From contig JAFQEC010000005.1 of assembly GCA_017415805.1 (NCBI GenBank), positions 1-56,596 on the forward strand: a stretch of 56,596 nt of DNA, written 5' to 3'. Shown piece after piece: positions 8,731 through 17,392 of this stretch. The notes beneath the pieces are model-generated. The model was not told the origin of the DNA. It saw only the letters and a program-made list of their open reading frames with translations, and searched no databases. The number at the start of each line of letters is the position of its first letter. Within the stretch, counting starts at the first letter, position 1. This stretch comes from Clostridia bacterium. Its GTDB lineage: Bacteria; Bacillota; Clostridia; Oscillospirales; CAG-272. The position numbers and the translations under genes are program-made.

Positions 8731-10989
8731 GTGCGGATCGTGCAAATTGAAATTGAGGAATTCGGCAAGCTCAAGGACTGCCACTTTGCACCCGATGCGG
8801 GCATGAATCTCTTTCAGGGCCCGAACGAATCGGGCAAAAGCACGCTGCTGGCCTTTTTGCGCTTTGCGCTCTACGGCTTTCCGCGTCGAAGCGGCCCCGA
8901 TGCCGAGGAGCGCGACAAGCGCCTCTCGTGGCAAAATCGCCGCGCGGCGGGCACGCTCACGCTGGAGATCGGGGGGAGCGTATGTCGCATTTCGCGCAGC
9001 TACACCCTTGGGGGCTCTGCCAAGCGCCCCTTGCCCGTCGAGGAGCTTTCGGTCATTTCCCTGCCCTCGGGCGAAGCGTTGCCGTTGGGTGAGCGTACCC
9101 CGGGCGAGCAGCTGCTTGGCCTGCCGCCCGAGCTCTACGACAGCAGCCTTTGCGTGCGGCAGTCCGATCTTGCCCGCGTGAGCGCGCAAGGAATGGGCGA
9201 GGCCGTGGAGCAGCTGCTGTTCGGCGACGAACGCTCGGATGCGCAAAGCGCGGAGCGCATCTTGGAGAACGCGCGGCGTGAGCTGCAATATCGCAAGGGA
9301 CGGGGCGGAAAAATTGCACAGTGTGAGGATACACTCGCACAGCTGGACGCGGCACTCACACGCGCACGCGCGGATGCGATCGCGCTGGAGCAGCTCCGCG
9401 CCGAGATCGCACAGCTGCGCGCACAGCACGCGGAGCGACAAAGGGAGCTTGCCTGCGTGAGCACCGCGTTGGAGAGTGTGGGCGATGCGCAGGTGCTGGC
9501 GGATTTTGCCGAGCTACACCGCGCAAGGGCGCAGGCAGACTGCGCGCGCCGCGCGTGGGAGCAAGCGCAGCAACGCGAGAGTGCGCTCCCCGACCGCAGT
9601 TTTTTTGATACCGTAGGCAGGCTTTTGCATCAATGCGAGAGTGCCGAGAACGAAATTGCACAGCATTCCCCCGAGGTGAGGGCACGGCGCAGCGCACCTA
9701 CCGACGGCGCGCGCGCCGCAGCCGCGACATTTATAAACGAGCAAGGGGGAGACGCCGTGATCCTTGCCCGCTTCACGCGCGCAAGAGCGCGCAAACGGCG
9801 ATGTGGGTGGCTTGGTGGCGCTTCGATCCTGCTTGCGGTGCTTTCCGCCGTGCTCTCCGCCTTCTTGCCCCAAATCTGTATGGCCGCGGCCGCTGCGGGC
9901 GGCGTGCTTGCACTCGTTGCACTTGCACTGTTGGGCGGCGCTTGGCACGCGCACCGCGCAATGCGGCAGCTGCTGCGCACCTTGGGTGTGCGGGACGGCA
10001 CGATGCTGCGCACCTATCTGAAGCAATGCCGTGACGAGGCCGCGCGCGATGCACAGAACCGCCAATACCTGCACGAGGCTGAGTTGAAGCTACAGATCGC
10101 CGAGCAGTCACAGCACAGCGCACTTTCGGCACTTGCCGATGCCTTTGCCAAGGCAGGCTATCCGATGCACACACCGTCGACCGACACGGCGCGACAGCTT
10201 TGCTCGGAGCTGGCACACCAATATGCCGCGGCACAAGGCGCTGTTGCCGCCGCGCGCATGGACTTTGAGCGCGCACAGGGTGTGGCCGATGCACTGGGGG
10301 CACGCCTTGGCGATCGGGACGAGGCCGCCATTCGGGCGCGGAGCAGTGGTGTGTCGTATACAGAAAGCCCCGAGACGCTGCGCGAAAAACGCAAATTACT
10401 GGCGGCGTCTGTGCAGACGCTGGAGCAGCAGCGTGCCGAGGCCGAGCGCCGCGAATCCGCGCTGGCTGCCATCGCCCAAGACCCCGTACAGCTGGAGAGC
10501 GAGCGAGCACGCGTGTGCGCCGAATATGACGAGGCCAAGGGGCGGCTTGCGGCGCTGGAGCTGGCGCTCACCGCGCTGGACGAGGCGGGACAGGAGCTGC
10601 GGCAAAACGTGATGCCTACGCTGGCGCGGCGGGCTTCCGCACTTTTTGCCGCACTGACCGAGGGCGCGCACGACACGCTCTATCTCGGCGCGGATCTCAC
10701 TCCAAGCGCACAAGGTGCTCACAGTGTGCTCCCCCTCTCGCATTTCAGCGCAGGGTGTCGGGATGCCGCACACCTCGCGCTGCGCCTTGCTCTGTTGGAT
10801 ACGCTGACGAAGGAAAAAATGCCCCTGCTGCTCGACGAAGCACTCGCACGCCTGGACGATGACCGCGCCCGCGCGGTGCTGAGCGTTTTGCGTGCCTATT
10901 GCCGTGAGGGCGGACAGTGCCTGCTCTTTTCCTGCCATATACGCGAGGCCGCGTGGCTGGCCGACGATGCCAAGGTCTTCAAATTATAA
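8731..10989 (+). CDS. SbcC/YhaN-like AAA ATPase with central membrane-like segment
   Basis: A 752-residue SMC/Rad50-like ATPase. Walker A is GPNESGKST near residue 33. Long Glu/Arg-rich coiled-coil stretches follow (about 150-280 and 430-640). A signature-like block (SHFSAGCRDAAHLALRLALLD region) and Walker B (MPLLLDEALARLDDD) lie near the C terminus. Between the coils, at about residues 355-410, there are two strongly hydrophobic segments, as in YhaN-type proteins. It probably works with the preceding phosphoesterase on DNA. I chose the GTG at 8731 because AAGGAGG is 7 bases upstream; the GTG at 8725 is too close. Confidence 0.88.
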   Translation: MRIVQIEIEEFGKLKDCHFAPDAGMNLFQGPNESGKSTLLAFLRFALYGFPRRSGPDAEERDKRLSWQNRRAAGTLTLEIGGSVCRISRSYTLGGSAKRPLPVEELSVISLPSGEALPLGERTPGEQLLGLPPELYDSSLCVRQSDLARVSAQGMGEAVEQLLFGDERSDAQSAERILENARRELQYRKGRGGKIAQCEDTLAQLDAALTRARADAIALEQLRAEIAQLRAQHAERQRELACVSTALESVGDAQVLADFAELHRARAQADCARRAWEQAQQRESALPDRSFFDTVGRLLHQCESAENEIAQHSPEVRARRSAPTDGARAAAATFINEQGGDAVILARFTRARARKRRCGWLGGASILLAVLSAVLSAFLPQICMAAAAAGGVLALVALALLGGAWHAHRAMRQLLRTLGVRDGTMLRTYLKQCRDEAARDAQNRQYLHEAELKLQIAEQSQHSALSALADAFAKAGYPMHTPSTDTARQLCSELAHQYAAAQGAVAAARMDFERAQGVADALGARLGDRDEAAIRARSSGVSYTESPETLREKRKLLAASVQTLEQQRAEAERRESALAAIAQDPVQLESERARVCAEYDEAKGRLAALELALTALDEAGQELRQNVMPTLARRASALFAALTEGAHDTLYLGADLTPSAQGAHSVLPLSHFSAGCRDAAHLALRLALLDTLTKEKMPLLLDEALARLDDDRARAVLSVLRAYCREGGQCLLFSCHIREAAWLADDAKVFKL

Positions 10990-10990
10990 T

Positions 10991-11027
10991 AAAGGGTGCA
11001 GAGATCAAAGATCTCTGCACCCTTTTT
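10991..11027 (+). terminator. intrinsic terminator of the YhaO/YhaN-like operon
   Basis: A 16-bp stem (10991-11006 with 11010-11025, loop AAA) is followed by a T run, directly after the stop codon. Confidence 0.92.
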
Positions 11028-11044
11028 ATTCCTCGTGTCAAAAA

Positions 11045-11092
11045 CACCTCATCCGTCGCCTTACGGCGCCACCTTCTCCCACTGGAGAAGGC
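11045..11092. repeat. family A double-hairpin repeat
   Basis: It begins CACCTCATCCGTCGCC and ends CTTCTCCCACTGGAGAAGGC, with a small GCC-GGC hairpin in the first half. It has the same layout as the copies at 1886-1934 and 41210-41260. Confidence 0.7.
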
Positions 11093-11110
11093 AAGAGCTT
11101 ACCTGCATCG

Positions 11111-11370
11111 CGCTCGCGAGAAGCAAGGCCGTTGCTTTCCAAGCCCAAAGAAAAACGCTCCGAGACAAGGCGCACCGCAAGCGAGCAAAGCGAAGGCGTA
11201 GTTGACCTACGTCAAGCCGCGCGCGAGGAGCAACGCCGTCGCTTTCCAAGCCCAAAGAAAAACGCTCCGAGACAAGGCGCACCGCAAGCGAGCAAGGCGA
11301 AGGCGTAGTTGACCTACGTCAAGCCGCTCGCGAGGAGCAACGCCGTATCGGAGCGTTTTTCAAAGGGCTT
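11111..11370. repeat. family B structured element, two-unit array
   Basis: Two 107-base units start at 11134 and 11241, after a decayed 3' half at 11111-11133. Each unit carries an A5-containing arm (AAAAACGCTCCGA), box 1 (CAAGGCGCACCG), a middle stem, an inner hairpin GGCGTAG-TTGAC-CTACGTC and box 2 (GAGGAGCAACGCCG). Only the last unit has the complementary arm TCGGAGCGTTTTT. The structure is extended by AAGCCC (11141-11146 or 11248-11253) pairing with GGGCTT (11365-11370). The final T, 11370, is the last base of the minus-strand mnmE stop codon. The bases between 10990 and 11369 hold no gene. Confidence 0.85.
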
Positions 11371-12743
11371 TATTTTCCGACGCAGAAGTGGGAGAAAATG
11401 TTTGCGACAACGTCCTCACTCACCGCCCTGCCGTCCACCTCTCCCAAGGCGGACATGGCAAGCTCCACGTCAGACGATACGGCATCGGGCAGGATGCCGC
11501 CTGTCAGTGCGGCGATGGCGCGATCCAACTGCTCGGCGGCACGCGTGAGCGCAGCATACTGGCGCGCGTTGGAGACCACGGCATCGTGGCGCAGATCCAG
11601 CGCACCGTCCAAGAACAGCTGCTCGACCGCGCTGCGCAGCGCGCCGATCTCGCCATCCTTGGCCGAGAGGTGCACCACGTGCGTAAAATCACCCAAAACG
11701 GTATCGGAAAACGCGGCTTCGCGGTCGGATTTGTTCACCACGGCGATCACGGGGGCGGTCAGCGTTTGGAGATCGGCGAGCAACGCCTGCTCGGCCTCGC
11801 CCCACGGACGCGCACCGTCAAAGACCGCAAGGATGAGCTCGGCCTCTTCCATCGCCTGCCGTGCACGCGACACACCGATCCCCTCGACCGCGTCGGCGGT
11901 CTCACGCAGGCCCGCGGTGTCCGAGAGGCGCAAGGTCAAGTTCCCCAACGCCACCGTTTCCGAGAGGATATCGCGTGTGGTGCCCGCCACATCGGTGACG
12001 ATGGCCGCGTCGCGCCCCACCAGCGCGTTGTAAAGTGTGGATTTTCCTGCGTTTACAGGGCCGCAGATCACGGTGGCGATCCCCTCGGCCACGGCGCGCC
12101 CCGTCCGCCAGGTGGCGGAAAGCGCCACAATGCGTGCACGCACCTCACAAAGCGCGGCAAGCCACTCGTCCTCGCTCATGGTGTTGAGATCCTCGTCGGG
12201 AAAGTCGATCTTGGCATACAGATCGGCAAGCAAGCGTGCCAGTGTCTCATATTGGCCCTCGATCGCGGCCGCGAGCTTGCCACTCATGCCGCCGCGCGCC
12301 AGTGCCAAGCGGCCTGCGGTATCGGCATCCAACAGCGCACCCAGCGCCTCGGCCTCGGAGAGCTTCATTTTTCCGTTCAGCAGTGCGCGGCGCGTAAATT
12401 CCCCTGCGGTGGCAGGACGCGCACCTGCGGCCAGCACCGCGCCGAGCACGCTCTCGGTCACCAGCGTGCCGCCGTGACAGGCAATCTCCGCCACATCCTC
12501 ACCCGTGAAGGAGCGTGGAGCCCCAAAATAGGTCACCAGCACCTCGTCCAGCACCTCGCCTGCGGCATCCACCAGCGCGCCAAAGCACGCGCGGCGCGGA
12601 TGCTGTGCGGGGCTCTTGCCCTTCGGGCGAAATACGCGCCCGAGCACCGCGGCGCAATCCTCACCCGAGATGCGGATCACGGCGATGCCGCCCTTGCCGC
12701 GCGGTGTGGAGACAGCGGCAACGGTATCATTCCATGCGCTCAT
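11370..12743 (-). CDS. mnmE: tRNA uridine-5-carboxymethylaminomethyl modification GTPase
   Basis: A 457-residue protein of normal family length. The N-terminal tetrahydrofolate-binding domain spans about 1-120, followed by a helical region interrupted by the G domain. G motifs are GPVNAGKST, a TT segment in DVAGTTRD, DTAGLRET and NKSD. The C terminus ends in FCVGK, the CxGK motif needed for modification. With MnmG (not in this window) it modifies wobble uridines of tRNAs. It is the last gene of the rpmH-rnpA-yidD-yidC-jag-mnmE cluster. Its stop codon lies in the outer stem of a family B repeat. Confidence 0.97.
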   Translation of the reverse strand: MSAWNDTVAAVSTPRGKGGIAVIRISGEDCAAVLGRVFRPKGKSPAQHPRRACFGALVDAAGEVLDEVLVTYFGAPRSFTGEDVAEIACHGGTLVTESVLGAVLAAGARPATAGEFTRRALLNGKMKLSEAEALGALLDADTAGRLALARGGMSGKLAAAIEGQYETLARLLADLYAKIDFPDEDLNTMSEDEWLAALCEVRARIVALSATWRTGRAVAEGIATVICGPVNAGKSTLYNALVGRDAAIVTDVAGTTRDILSETVALGNLTLRLSDTAGLRETADAVEGIGVSRARQAMEEAELILAVFDGARPWGEAEQALLADLQTLTAPVIAVVNKSDREAAFSDTVLGDFTHVVHLSAKDGEIGALRSAVEQLFLDGALDLRHDAVVSNARQYAALTRAAEQLDRAIAALTGGILPDAVSSDVELAMSALGEVDGRAVSEDVVANIFSHFCVGK

Positions 12744-12798
12744 TTTTCTTCCTTCCTCAAAAAGAGGTCTCCTGTGCGGAGACCCCTTCTTACATCAA

Positions 12799-13485
12799 TC
12801 AAAATTCACCCTCGTCAAAGCGATCGGTGTTGGCCGCAGGTGCCACCTCGTCGTCCAGATAGAGCACGACCTTGCGGTTGTTCTCGCTGCCGATGGAGTT
12901 GGTGGACACACCGGGGATATTCTGCACCTCGGAGTGGATGATGCGGCGCTCGTAAGGGTTCATGGGCTCGAGCATCACGCTCTTCTTGTAGCGCAGAACC
13001 TTCTCGGCCTTGTTGCGTGCGAGGGCGCGGAGCGTCTCCTCGCGCTTGCTGCGGTAGTTGCCGATATCCAGCGTGATGCGGCAGAACTCGCGCTTCTCGC
13101 CCGCCACCTTCTTGTTGGCGGCAAGGTTTGCGAGGTACTGCAACGAATCCAGCGTGTCACCGTGGTGGCCGATCAGCACGCCTGCACTGTCGCCCTCCAC
13201 GCGGATGAGCTTGTTGTCGCCATCCCCCTCGGTGAGCGTGACCTTTGCGTCAATGCCCATGCTCTCGACCAAGCGGCGCACGAAGTCCAGTGCCACCTCA
13301 GCACCCTTCTTCTGATAGCTCGCACAGATACGTGCAGGCACAGCACCGATGCCAAGGAAGCCCTTCTTCGGCTCCTCCAGAACGGTATATTCAATCGCGG
13401 CGGCATCGGGAGCACCCAGCTCCGCGACCGCCTTTGCAACCGCCTCGTCGACGGTTTTCGCGCTTACGGTAATTTCGGTCTTCAT
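12799..13485 (-). CDS. jag: RNA-binding protein KhpB (Jag, SpoIIIJ-associated)
   Basis: A 228-residue RNA-binding protein with the three standard parts: an N-terminal Jag domain (about 1-55, including EEPKKGFLGIG), a KH domain (about 75-150, with GVLIGHHGDTLDSLQYL) and a C-terminal R3H domain (about 155-225, with MNPYERRIIH). The family binds RNA and affects cell division and envelope growth, usually next to yidC/spoIIIJ as here. The ATG at 13485 has GAGG 8 bases upstream and gives the conserved MKTEITVSAKTVDEAV start. It lies 10 bases after the yidC stop. Confidence 0.95.
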   Translation of the reverse strand: MKTEITVSAKTVDEAVAKAVAELGAPDAAAIEYTVLEEPKKGFLGIGAVPARICASYQKKGAEVALDFVRRLVESMGIDAKVTLTEGDGDNKLIRVEGDSAGVLIGHHGDTLDSLQYLANLAANKKVAGEKREFCRITLDIGNYRSKREETLRALARNKAEKVLRYKKSVMLEPMNPYERRIIHSEVQNIPGVSTNSIGSENNRKVVLYLDDEVAPAANTDRFDEGEF

Positions 13486-13495
13486 TCGATATTCC

Positions 13496-15067
13496 TCACT
13501 TTTCATCGTCTTTGCGGTCGTCCTTGAGGGGTGCACCGCCCTTGGTTACGGTCTTTTTCTTGTTCGCGGGCTTCTTTGCGGGCGCGGGGGTCATGTCATC
13601 GTCATCCTCGTCGATATAGTGCAACGAGCGAATGGGACGGCCCGAGGCGGGCAGCGTGCTCGACTGGGGATTGGGGCGTGATTTGCCCTTCATGGCGCGC
13701 TCGGCCTCCTTGATCTGCTCCTCGGTAATGGGCGGGATGGGAATGGCCTTGTGCAGCACGAACTGCTTGAGCGTGGAGAGCACGCACTTCACCATCCAGT
13801 AAAGGCCGAGAGCCGCAGGCACGATGAAGGTGATATACACGCTCATGAGGGGCATGGTGACGTCCATCATATTGTTGGAGCAGCCCGTCTGCTGATCCAT
13901 CACGGCAGGCTGGAAGCTGAACTTGCGGTTGAGCTTCATGCTGAAGAAATAGAACACGAAGGTCAGCACGGGGATGAGCAGCAGGATCCACGGGTCACGG
14001 AAGCCGGGAACAAGACCCGTGTCCATGCCGAGGAAGTTAAAGTTCAGATCCGCCATGCCCTCGCTCACCTGACCCGCGAGCGTGCCGCTGTTCTTGAAAT
14101 ACGAGAAATTCGCAAAGTTGGCGGCGTTCAGATCCTTGGACAGGATCTCGATCGAGCCGCGTGCGTTGTTCAACGACTGACCAAGACCGCCCGCCGCACG
14201 CGCGGTGGTGCAGTAGGTCGAAAGAGCCGAGGTCAGCGCCTCTGCCTTGCCGAATACGTAACGGATGGGGTCGACCACGATGTTATACAGCGCGATGACG
14301 ATCGGGATCTGAATGAGCATCGGCAGGCAGCCGCCCATCATGTTGACGCCCTCCTGCTGGTAGAGCATCTGGATCTCCTCTTGCATCTTGCGCATCGAGA
14401 CCTGGTCGTTACGGCCCGCATACTTCTTGCGGATGGCCATTTCCTTGGGGCGCACGCGGGACTGCTTTTTGGAGTTGCTCTGCTGACGGATGCCAAAGGG
14501 CAGCATCAAAATCTCCACGATGAGCGCGAAGATGAACAGACCGAGCACGTAGTTGTGGCCCGTGATGTTGGTGATCCACTTGAGGAACGTGCCGATCCAG
14601 ACCAGCAGCGTGTCGATGGGGCCGTTGTCGACCTCCAGGCTCACCTCGGTCTTCATGGCGTCCACAATATCACGGATGGTCTTGGTGTTGTTGACCTCGC
14701 CCTTGAGCTCGTTGAATTTCGCGATGGCGGCATCGCCCTCGGGCTTGACCAGCTCGAGCGCGGCCTGCGCGCCCTCCACCGAGGCATCGTCCTTGACCTC
14801 GCCGATCACCACGTCGCTATCCTTGAAGCCCTCTGCACTCATATTGTAGCCGCGAGATGCCGCCGTGAACTTCTCACGCGCCTCGGGATTGAGTACGAGC
14901 GTGCGCGAGAAATATTTGACTGCGTCCTCGCCGTCCTGCCAGGCGTACTGCGCCTTGACGTCATCATCCTTGCCGCCGCAGCCCGAAAGCGTGGCCATTG
15001 CTGCAAGGCAGAGCACGAGAGCGAGCAGAAGGGTGAGTACCCTTCTCATTGTTTTCGTGTTTTTCAT
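13496..15067 (-). CDS. yidC: membrane protein insertase YidC/Oxa1/SpoIIIJ (lipoprotein form)
   Basis: A 523-residue insertase, longer than many Gram-positive YidC proteins. It has a lipoprotein signal (lipobox LSGC, Cys30), an extracytoplasmic stretch (about 31-165) and hydrophobic segments from about residue 170. The conserved cytoplasmic loop between early helices includes [16 protein letters not shown]. The C terminus is a Lys-rich tail ([14 protein letters not shown] region), which in relatives helps ribosome contact. The extra length is the 31-165 domain and an insertion near 300-350. The start overlaps the yidD stop by 4 bases (ATGA). Confidence 0.95.
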   Translation of the reverse strand: MKNTKTMRRVLTLLLALVLCLAAMATLSGCGGKDDDVKAQYAWQDGEDAVKYFSRTLVLNPEAREKFTAASRGYNMSAEGFKDSDVVIGEVKDDASVEGAQAALELVKPEGDAAIAKFNELKGEVNNTKTIRDIVDAMKTEVSLEVDNGPIDTLLVWIGTFLKWITNITGHNYVLGLFIFALIVEILMLPFGIRQQSNSKKQSRVRPKEMAIRKKYAGRNDQVSMRKMQEEIQMLYQQEGVNMMGGCLPMLIQIPIVIALYNIVVDPIRYVFGKAEALTSALSTYCTTARAAGGLGQSLNNARGSIEILSKDLNAANFANFSYFKNSGTLAGQVSEGMADLNFNFLGMDTGLVPGFRDPWILLLIPVLTFVFYFFSMKLNRKFSFQPAVMDQQTGCSNNMMDVTMPLMSVYITFIVPAALGLYWMVKCVLSTLKQFVLHKAIPIPPITEEQIKEAERAMKGKSRPNPQSSTLPASGRPIRSLHYIDEDDDDMTPAPAKKPANKKKTVTKGGAPLKDDRKDDEK

Positions 15068-15453
15068 TGATTTTTTTCCTTTCGTTGGATGGAAGTCTCG
15101 TCCGAGAGAATATTCTCGTCAGCTTCCCTATAAGACGCTTCTTCTTTGCCGTGGCAATGGCCGCAGCAGCCGTCGCCGTCTTCCCGACGGGTGTCATCTG
15201 TGCTTGGCATCACACGCGGCCCCTTATAGCGAAAGCCCGTTTCGGGCACGGGGTCATAGCCGCCCGCGCAATACGGATTGCAGCGCAGGATGCGCCAGAC
15301 CGTGAGCGCAAGCCCCACGAAAAAGCCGCGCTTCTCAAACGCCTCCAGCGCGTATGCGGAGCAGCTGGGGGTAAAGCGACAGCAGGGACTTTTCTTCAGG
15401 GGCGAGATGCATTTTCTGTAAAAGCGTATCAGAAAAATACAAAGATGCTTCAT
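15064..15453 (-). CDS. yidD: membrane protein insertion efficiency factor YidD with Cys/His-rich tail
   Basis: A 129-residue protein. The first ~75 residues are a canonical YidD domain: an amphipathic N terminus, [22 protein letters not shown], and [17 protein letters not shown]. The family assists YidC-dependent insertion. A ~50-residue tail carries [10 protein letters not shown], then a charged stretch; this is much longer than typical ~70-85-residue YidD and could bind metal (inference). It overlaps rnpA and yidC by 4 bases at each end, so the three are translationally coupled. Confidence 0.93.
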   Translation of the reverse strand: MKHLCIFLIRFYRKCISPLKKSPCCRFTPSCSAYALEAFEKRGFFVGLALTVWRILRCNPYCAGGYDPVPETGFRYKGPRVMPSTDDTRREDGDGCCGHCHGKEEASYREADENILSDETSIQRKEKNQ

Positions 15454-15836
15454 TTGGTTTCCTCGGGGAGCATATCCAAGCGGCGAAACGCACGCAAGAG
15501 CTCGCGCTCCACGTCCTGCGTTTTTTTGCCATTGATCTCCTCTCGCGCGGCGAGCACCACAAGGTAGCCCGTGCGCAGCCCCCCGCGCGCCTTTATTGCG
15601 CGATAGGCCTCTCGCAGCAGTCGCTTTGCACGGTTGCGCGCAACCGCACCGCCAATCTTCTTTCCCACCGACAGACCCACGCGATTGAAATACTTTTTCT
15701 CGGGGTTTGCCAGCATCAGTCGCCGCGCGGCATAGTCGCGCAGGACGTAGACCGCCGTGAGCTTGCCCACAAAGCGGTTGCCCTTTGCAAAGGCCTTATT
15801 GTAGAGATGATGCTCCTTGATTGCGTAATTTTTCAT
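15450..15836 (-). CDS. rnpA: ribonuclease P protein component
   Basis: A 128-residue basic protein subunit of RNase P, which with the RNA subunit matures tRNA 5' ends. The family signature is present in [21 protein letters not shown], and the N terminus has the usual [16 protein letters not shown] block. It sits between rpmH (117 bases upstream) and yidD (4-base overlap). This is the widespread bacterial order. Confidence 0.96.
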   Translation of the reverse strand: MKNYAIKEHHLYNKAFAKGNRFVGKLTAVYVLRDYAARRLMLANPEKKYFNRVGLSVGKKIGGAVARNRAKRLLREAYRAIKARGGLRTGYLVVLAAREEINGKKTQDVERELLRAFRRLDMLPEETK

Positions 15837-15953
15837 GATCGATCACCGTTTGCTTCCGTCAAAGTTCAACAAATTTTGGTAGAACAGAAAAAAACCGACG
15901 TCCAAGGCTTCGCCGCAGACATCGGTCGTTTTCTATGTGTGCGCGGCAAGGAC

Positions 15954-16088
15954 TTAATAGGTGAGTCTCTTTCTGCCTTTTGCACGTCTTCTCTTCAGAA
16001 CGTTTCTGCCGTCTGCAGTTCTCATTCTTTTTCTGAAACCGTGCTCTTTCTTTCTCTGACGCTTTTTGGGCTGGTAAGTTCTGAGCAT
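15954..16088 (-). CDS. rpmH: 50S ribosomal protein L34
   Basis: A 44-residue gene. Translation of the minus strand starts [18 protein letters not shown], continues with [20 protein letters not shown] and ends RLTY, a full match to the bacterial L34 pattern. GGAGG lies 7 bases before the ATG. It heads the rpmH-rnpA-yidD-yidC-jag-mnmE cluster. In many bacteria dnaA and the origin lie just upstream on the other strand; here a lipoprotein gene occupies that place. Confidence 0.97.
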   Translation of the reverse strand: MLRTYQPKKRQRKKEHGFRKRMRTADGRNVLKRRRAKGRKRLTY

Positions 16089-16160
16089 AGTGGCACCTCC
16101 TTCAAATTATGGGATCGGAAGCGTACCGATCGGGAACGCTTTTTTACAGTGACAACATAT

Positions 16161-16190
16161 ATTATATACACAAAGGGCAGCGCTTGTCAA
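16161..16190 (-). promoter_or_regulatory. consensus promoter for rpmH
   Basis: On the minus strand TTGACA (16190-16185) and TATAAT (16166-16161) are separated by 18 bases. A perfect hexamer pair fits a ribosomal protein gene. Confidence 0.88.
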
Positions 16191-16301
16191 GAGTTTTTTT
16201 GTTTTTTGGCAATTTTTCTGATTTTTACCGCCCCGCCCTGCCGTTGCGCTGTCTTTCTTCTATAAATTTTACGCGTGCGCGCGTAAAGAGGAATCCTATA
16301 A

Positions 16302-16340
16302 AAGCAGCGCGTGCACGGCAAAGCCGTACACGCGCTGCTT
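16302..16340. terminator. intrinsic terminator of the lipoprotein operon
   Basis: An 18-bp stem with one mismatch (16302-16319 with 16323-16340, loop AAA) lies 8 bases beyond the stop codon of the minus-strand lipoprotein gene, with TTTTA following on that strand. Confidence 0.85.
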
Positions 16341-16348
16341 GATTTTCA

Positions 16349-17377
16349 TCAGACCGTACCCTTAAGGGTAAAGCCGTCGGCAATATTCAGATCAATGGGG
16401 GTCTGACTGGAGGGCATAAACTCCTTCTTAAAGGCGTTCAGCGCGGCATCCTTGGCGTTCTTGCCAAAGAGGACCAGCACCTGTGCGCCCTCGTGCTCAG
16501 AGCCGTCGTCGTACTTCACCGTACGCTTGGTGACCTTGATGAGATACTCGTTATCGTCAATATCGGCACAAAGCCCTGCGTCGGTACGGACGGTATCACC
16601 GATCAGAATCTCAAAATCGCCCCAGCAACGGGTATCCTTGTAGACATCCAGCTCATAGCCCGTCTCGCGCGAGATGTGCGTGCGCAGCTCGTCGGCAAAG
16701 CTCTTGCTTTCATCAGCAAGCTCACCGTTCTTGGTATAGATGATCACGTAGCTGTCCACACGGGCATCGGCGATCAGTGCGTTCGGATTGTAAGAATACG
16801 TACCCTTGCCTGAGGTATTGTTGGCCGTGCCGAACACCAAGCTCGGAAGCTCAATGCTGGTGTCACCCATGTTATACTCGCGCACGATGTTACGGTTGCC
16901 CTGCTCATACACAAAAGCGTTCATGAACTCAAAGATCGCCGCAACCGTGCCCGCATCGGCCGAGCTGCCGAGCACCAAGCGGCTCCCGCGCACCTCCATG
17001 ACCCAGTCATTACTGCGCAGATCCTTCAGCGCATCTCGGCTCTCCTCACGGTTGGTCATGCCCACGAGGATCTCATTGTCCTCGGGAACGTCAGAGGGCA
17101 CCTCACGGTCGTTAAAGCACTCCTTCACCACAACATCGGCATTGTGGTTGGCCTTGATCGCCTGCACGAGCGTATTGATCGCCTCACGAACCTCGTAACC
17201 AACCTCATAGTCGTGCACGATGGTATACTTTGCCGCGCCCTTGTCGATCAGCGTCAGCGTCGTTTCGGCAACGGGTGCGCTGCCCGCGTTGGGATCTTCA
17301 TCCTTCTTGCAGGCGACAAGCAGCGCCGCCATCATGAAAAGCGCAAGAATCAGCGATAGAATGCGAATTTTTTTCAT
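16349..17377 (-). CDS. lipoprotein with two IG-motif repeat domains, no nuclease domain
   Basis: A 342-residue exported lipoprotein (lipobox LVAC, Cys23, then KKDEDP). I see two tandem copies of one domain: each has a helix with A..L...I or similar, then EILVGMTNRE at about 105 and EILIGDTVRT at about 260. The same pair of blocks forms the N-terminal half of the two EEP lipoproteins upstream. The pattern (an E-I-L-I-G strand after a helix) resembles the accessory N-terminal domain of some glycoside hydrolases, so carbohydrate binding is possible but unproven. It follows the first EEP gene by 15 bases with AGGAGA before the ATG, so the two are co-transcribed. Confidence 0.8.
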   Translation of the reverse strand: MKKIRILSLILALFMMAALLVACKKDEDPNAGSAPVAETTLTLIDKGAAKYTIVHDYEVGYEVREAINTLVQAIKANHNADVVVKECFNDREVPSDVPEDNEILVGMTNREESRDALKDLRSNDWVMEVRGSRLVLGSSADAGTVAAIFEFMNAFVYEQGNRNIVREYNMGDTSIELPSLVFGTANNTSGKGTYSYNPNALIADARVDSYVIIYTKNGELADESKSFADELRTHISRETGYELDVYKDTRCWGDFEILIGDTVRTDAGLCADIDDNEYLIKVTKRTVKYDDGSEHEGAQVLVLFGKNAKDAALNAFKKEFMPSSQTPIDLNIADGFTLKGTV

Positions 17378-17392
17378 TGCTCTTCTCCTTTG

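Noticed and set aside
16100..16350. An origin of replication upstream of rpmH
   Set aside because: No DnaA-box cluster or dnaA is visible; the AT-rich bases are explained by the rpmH promoter and a terminator.
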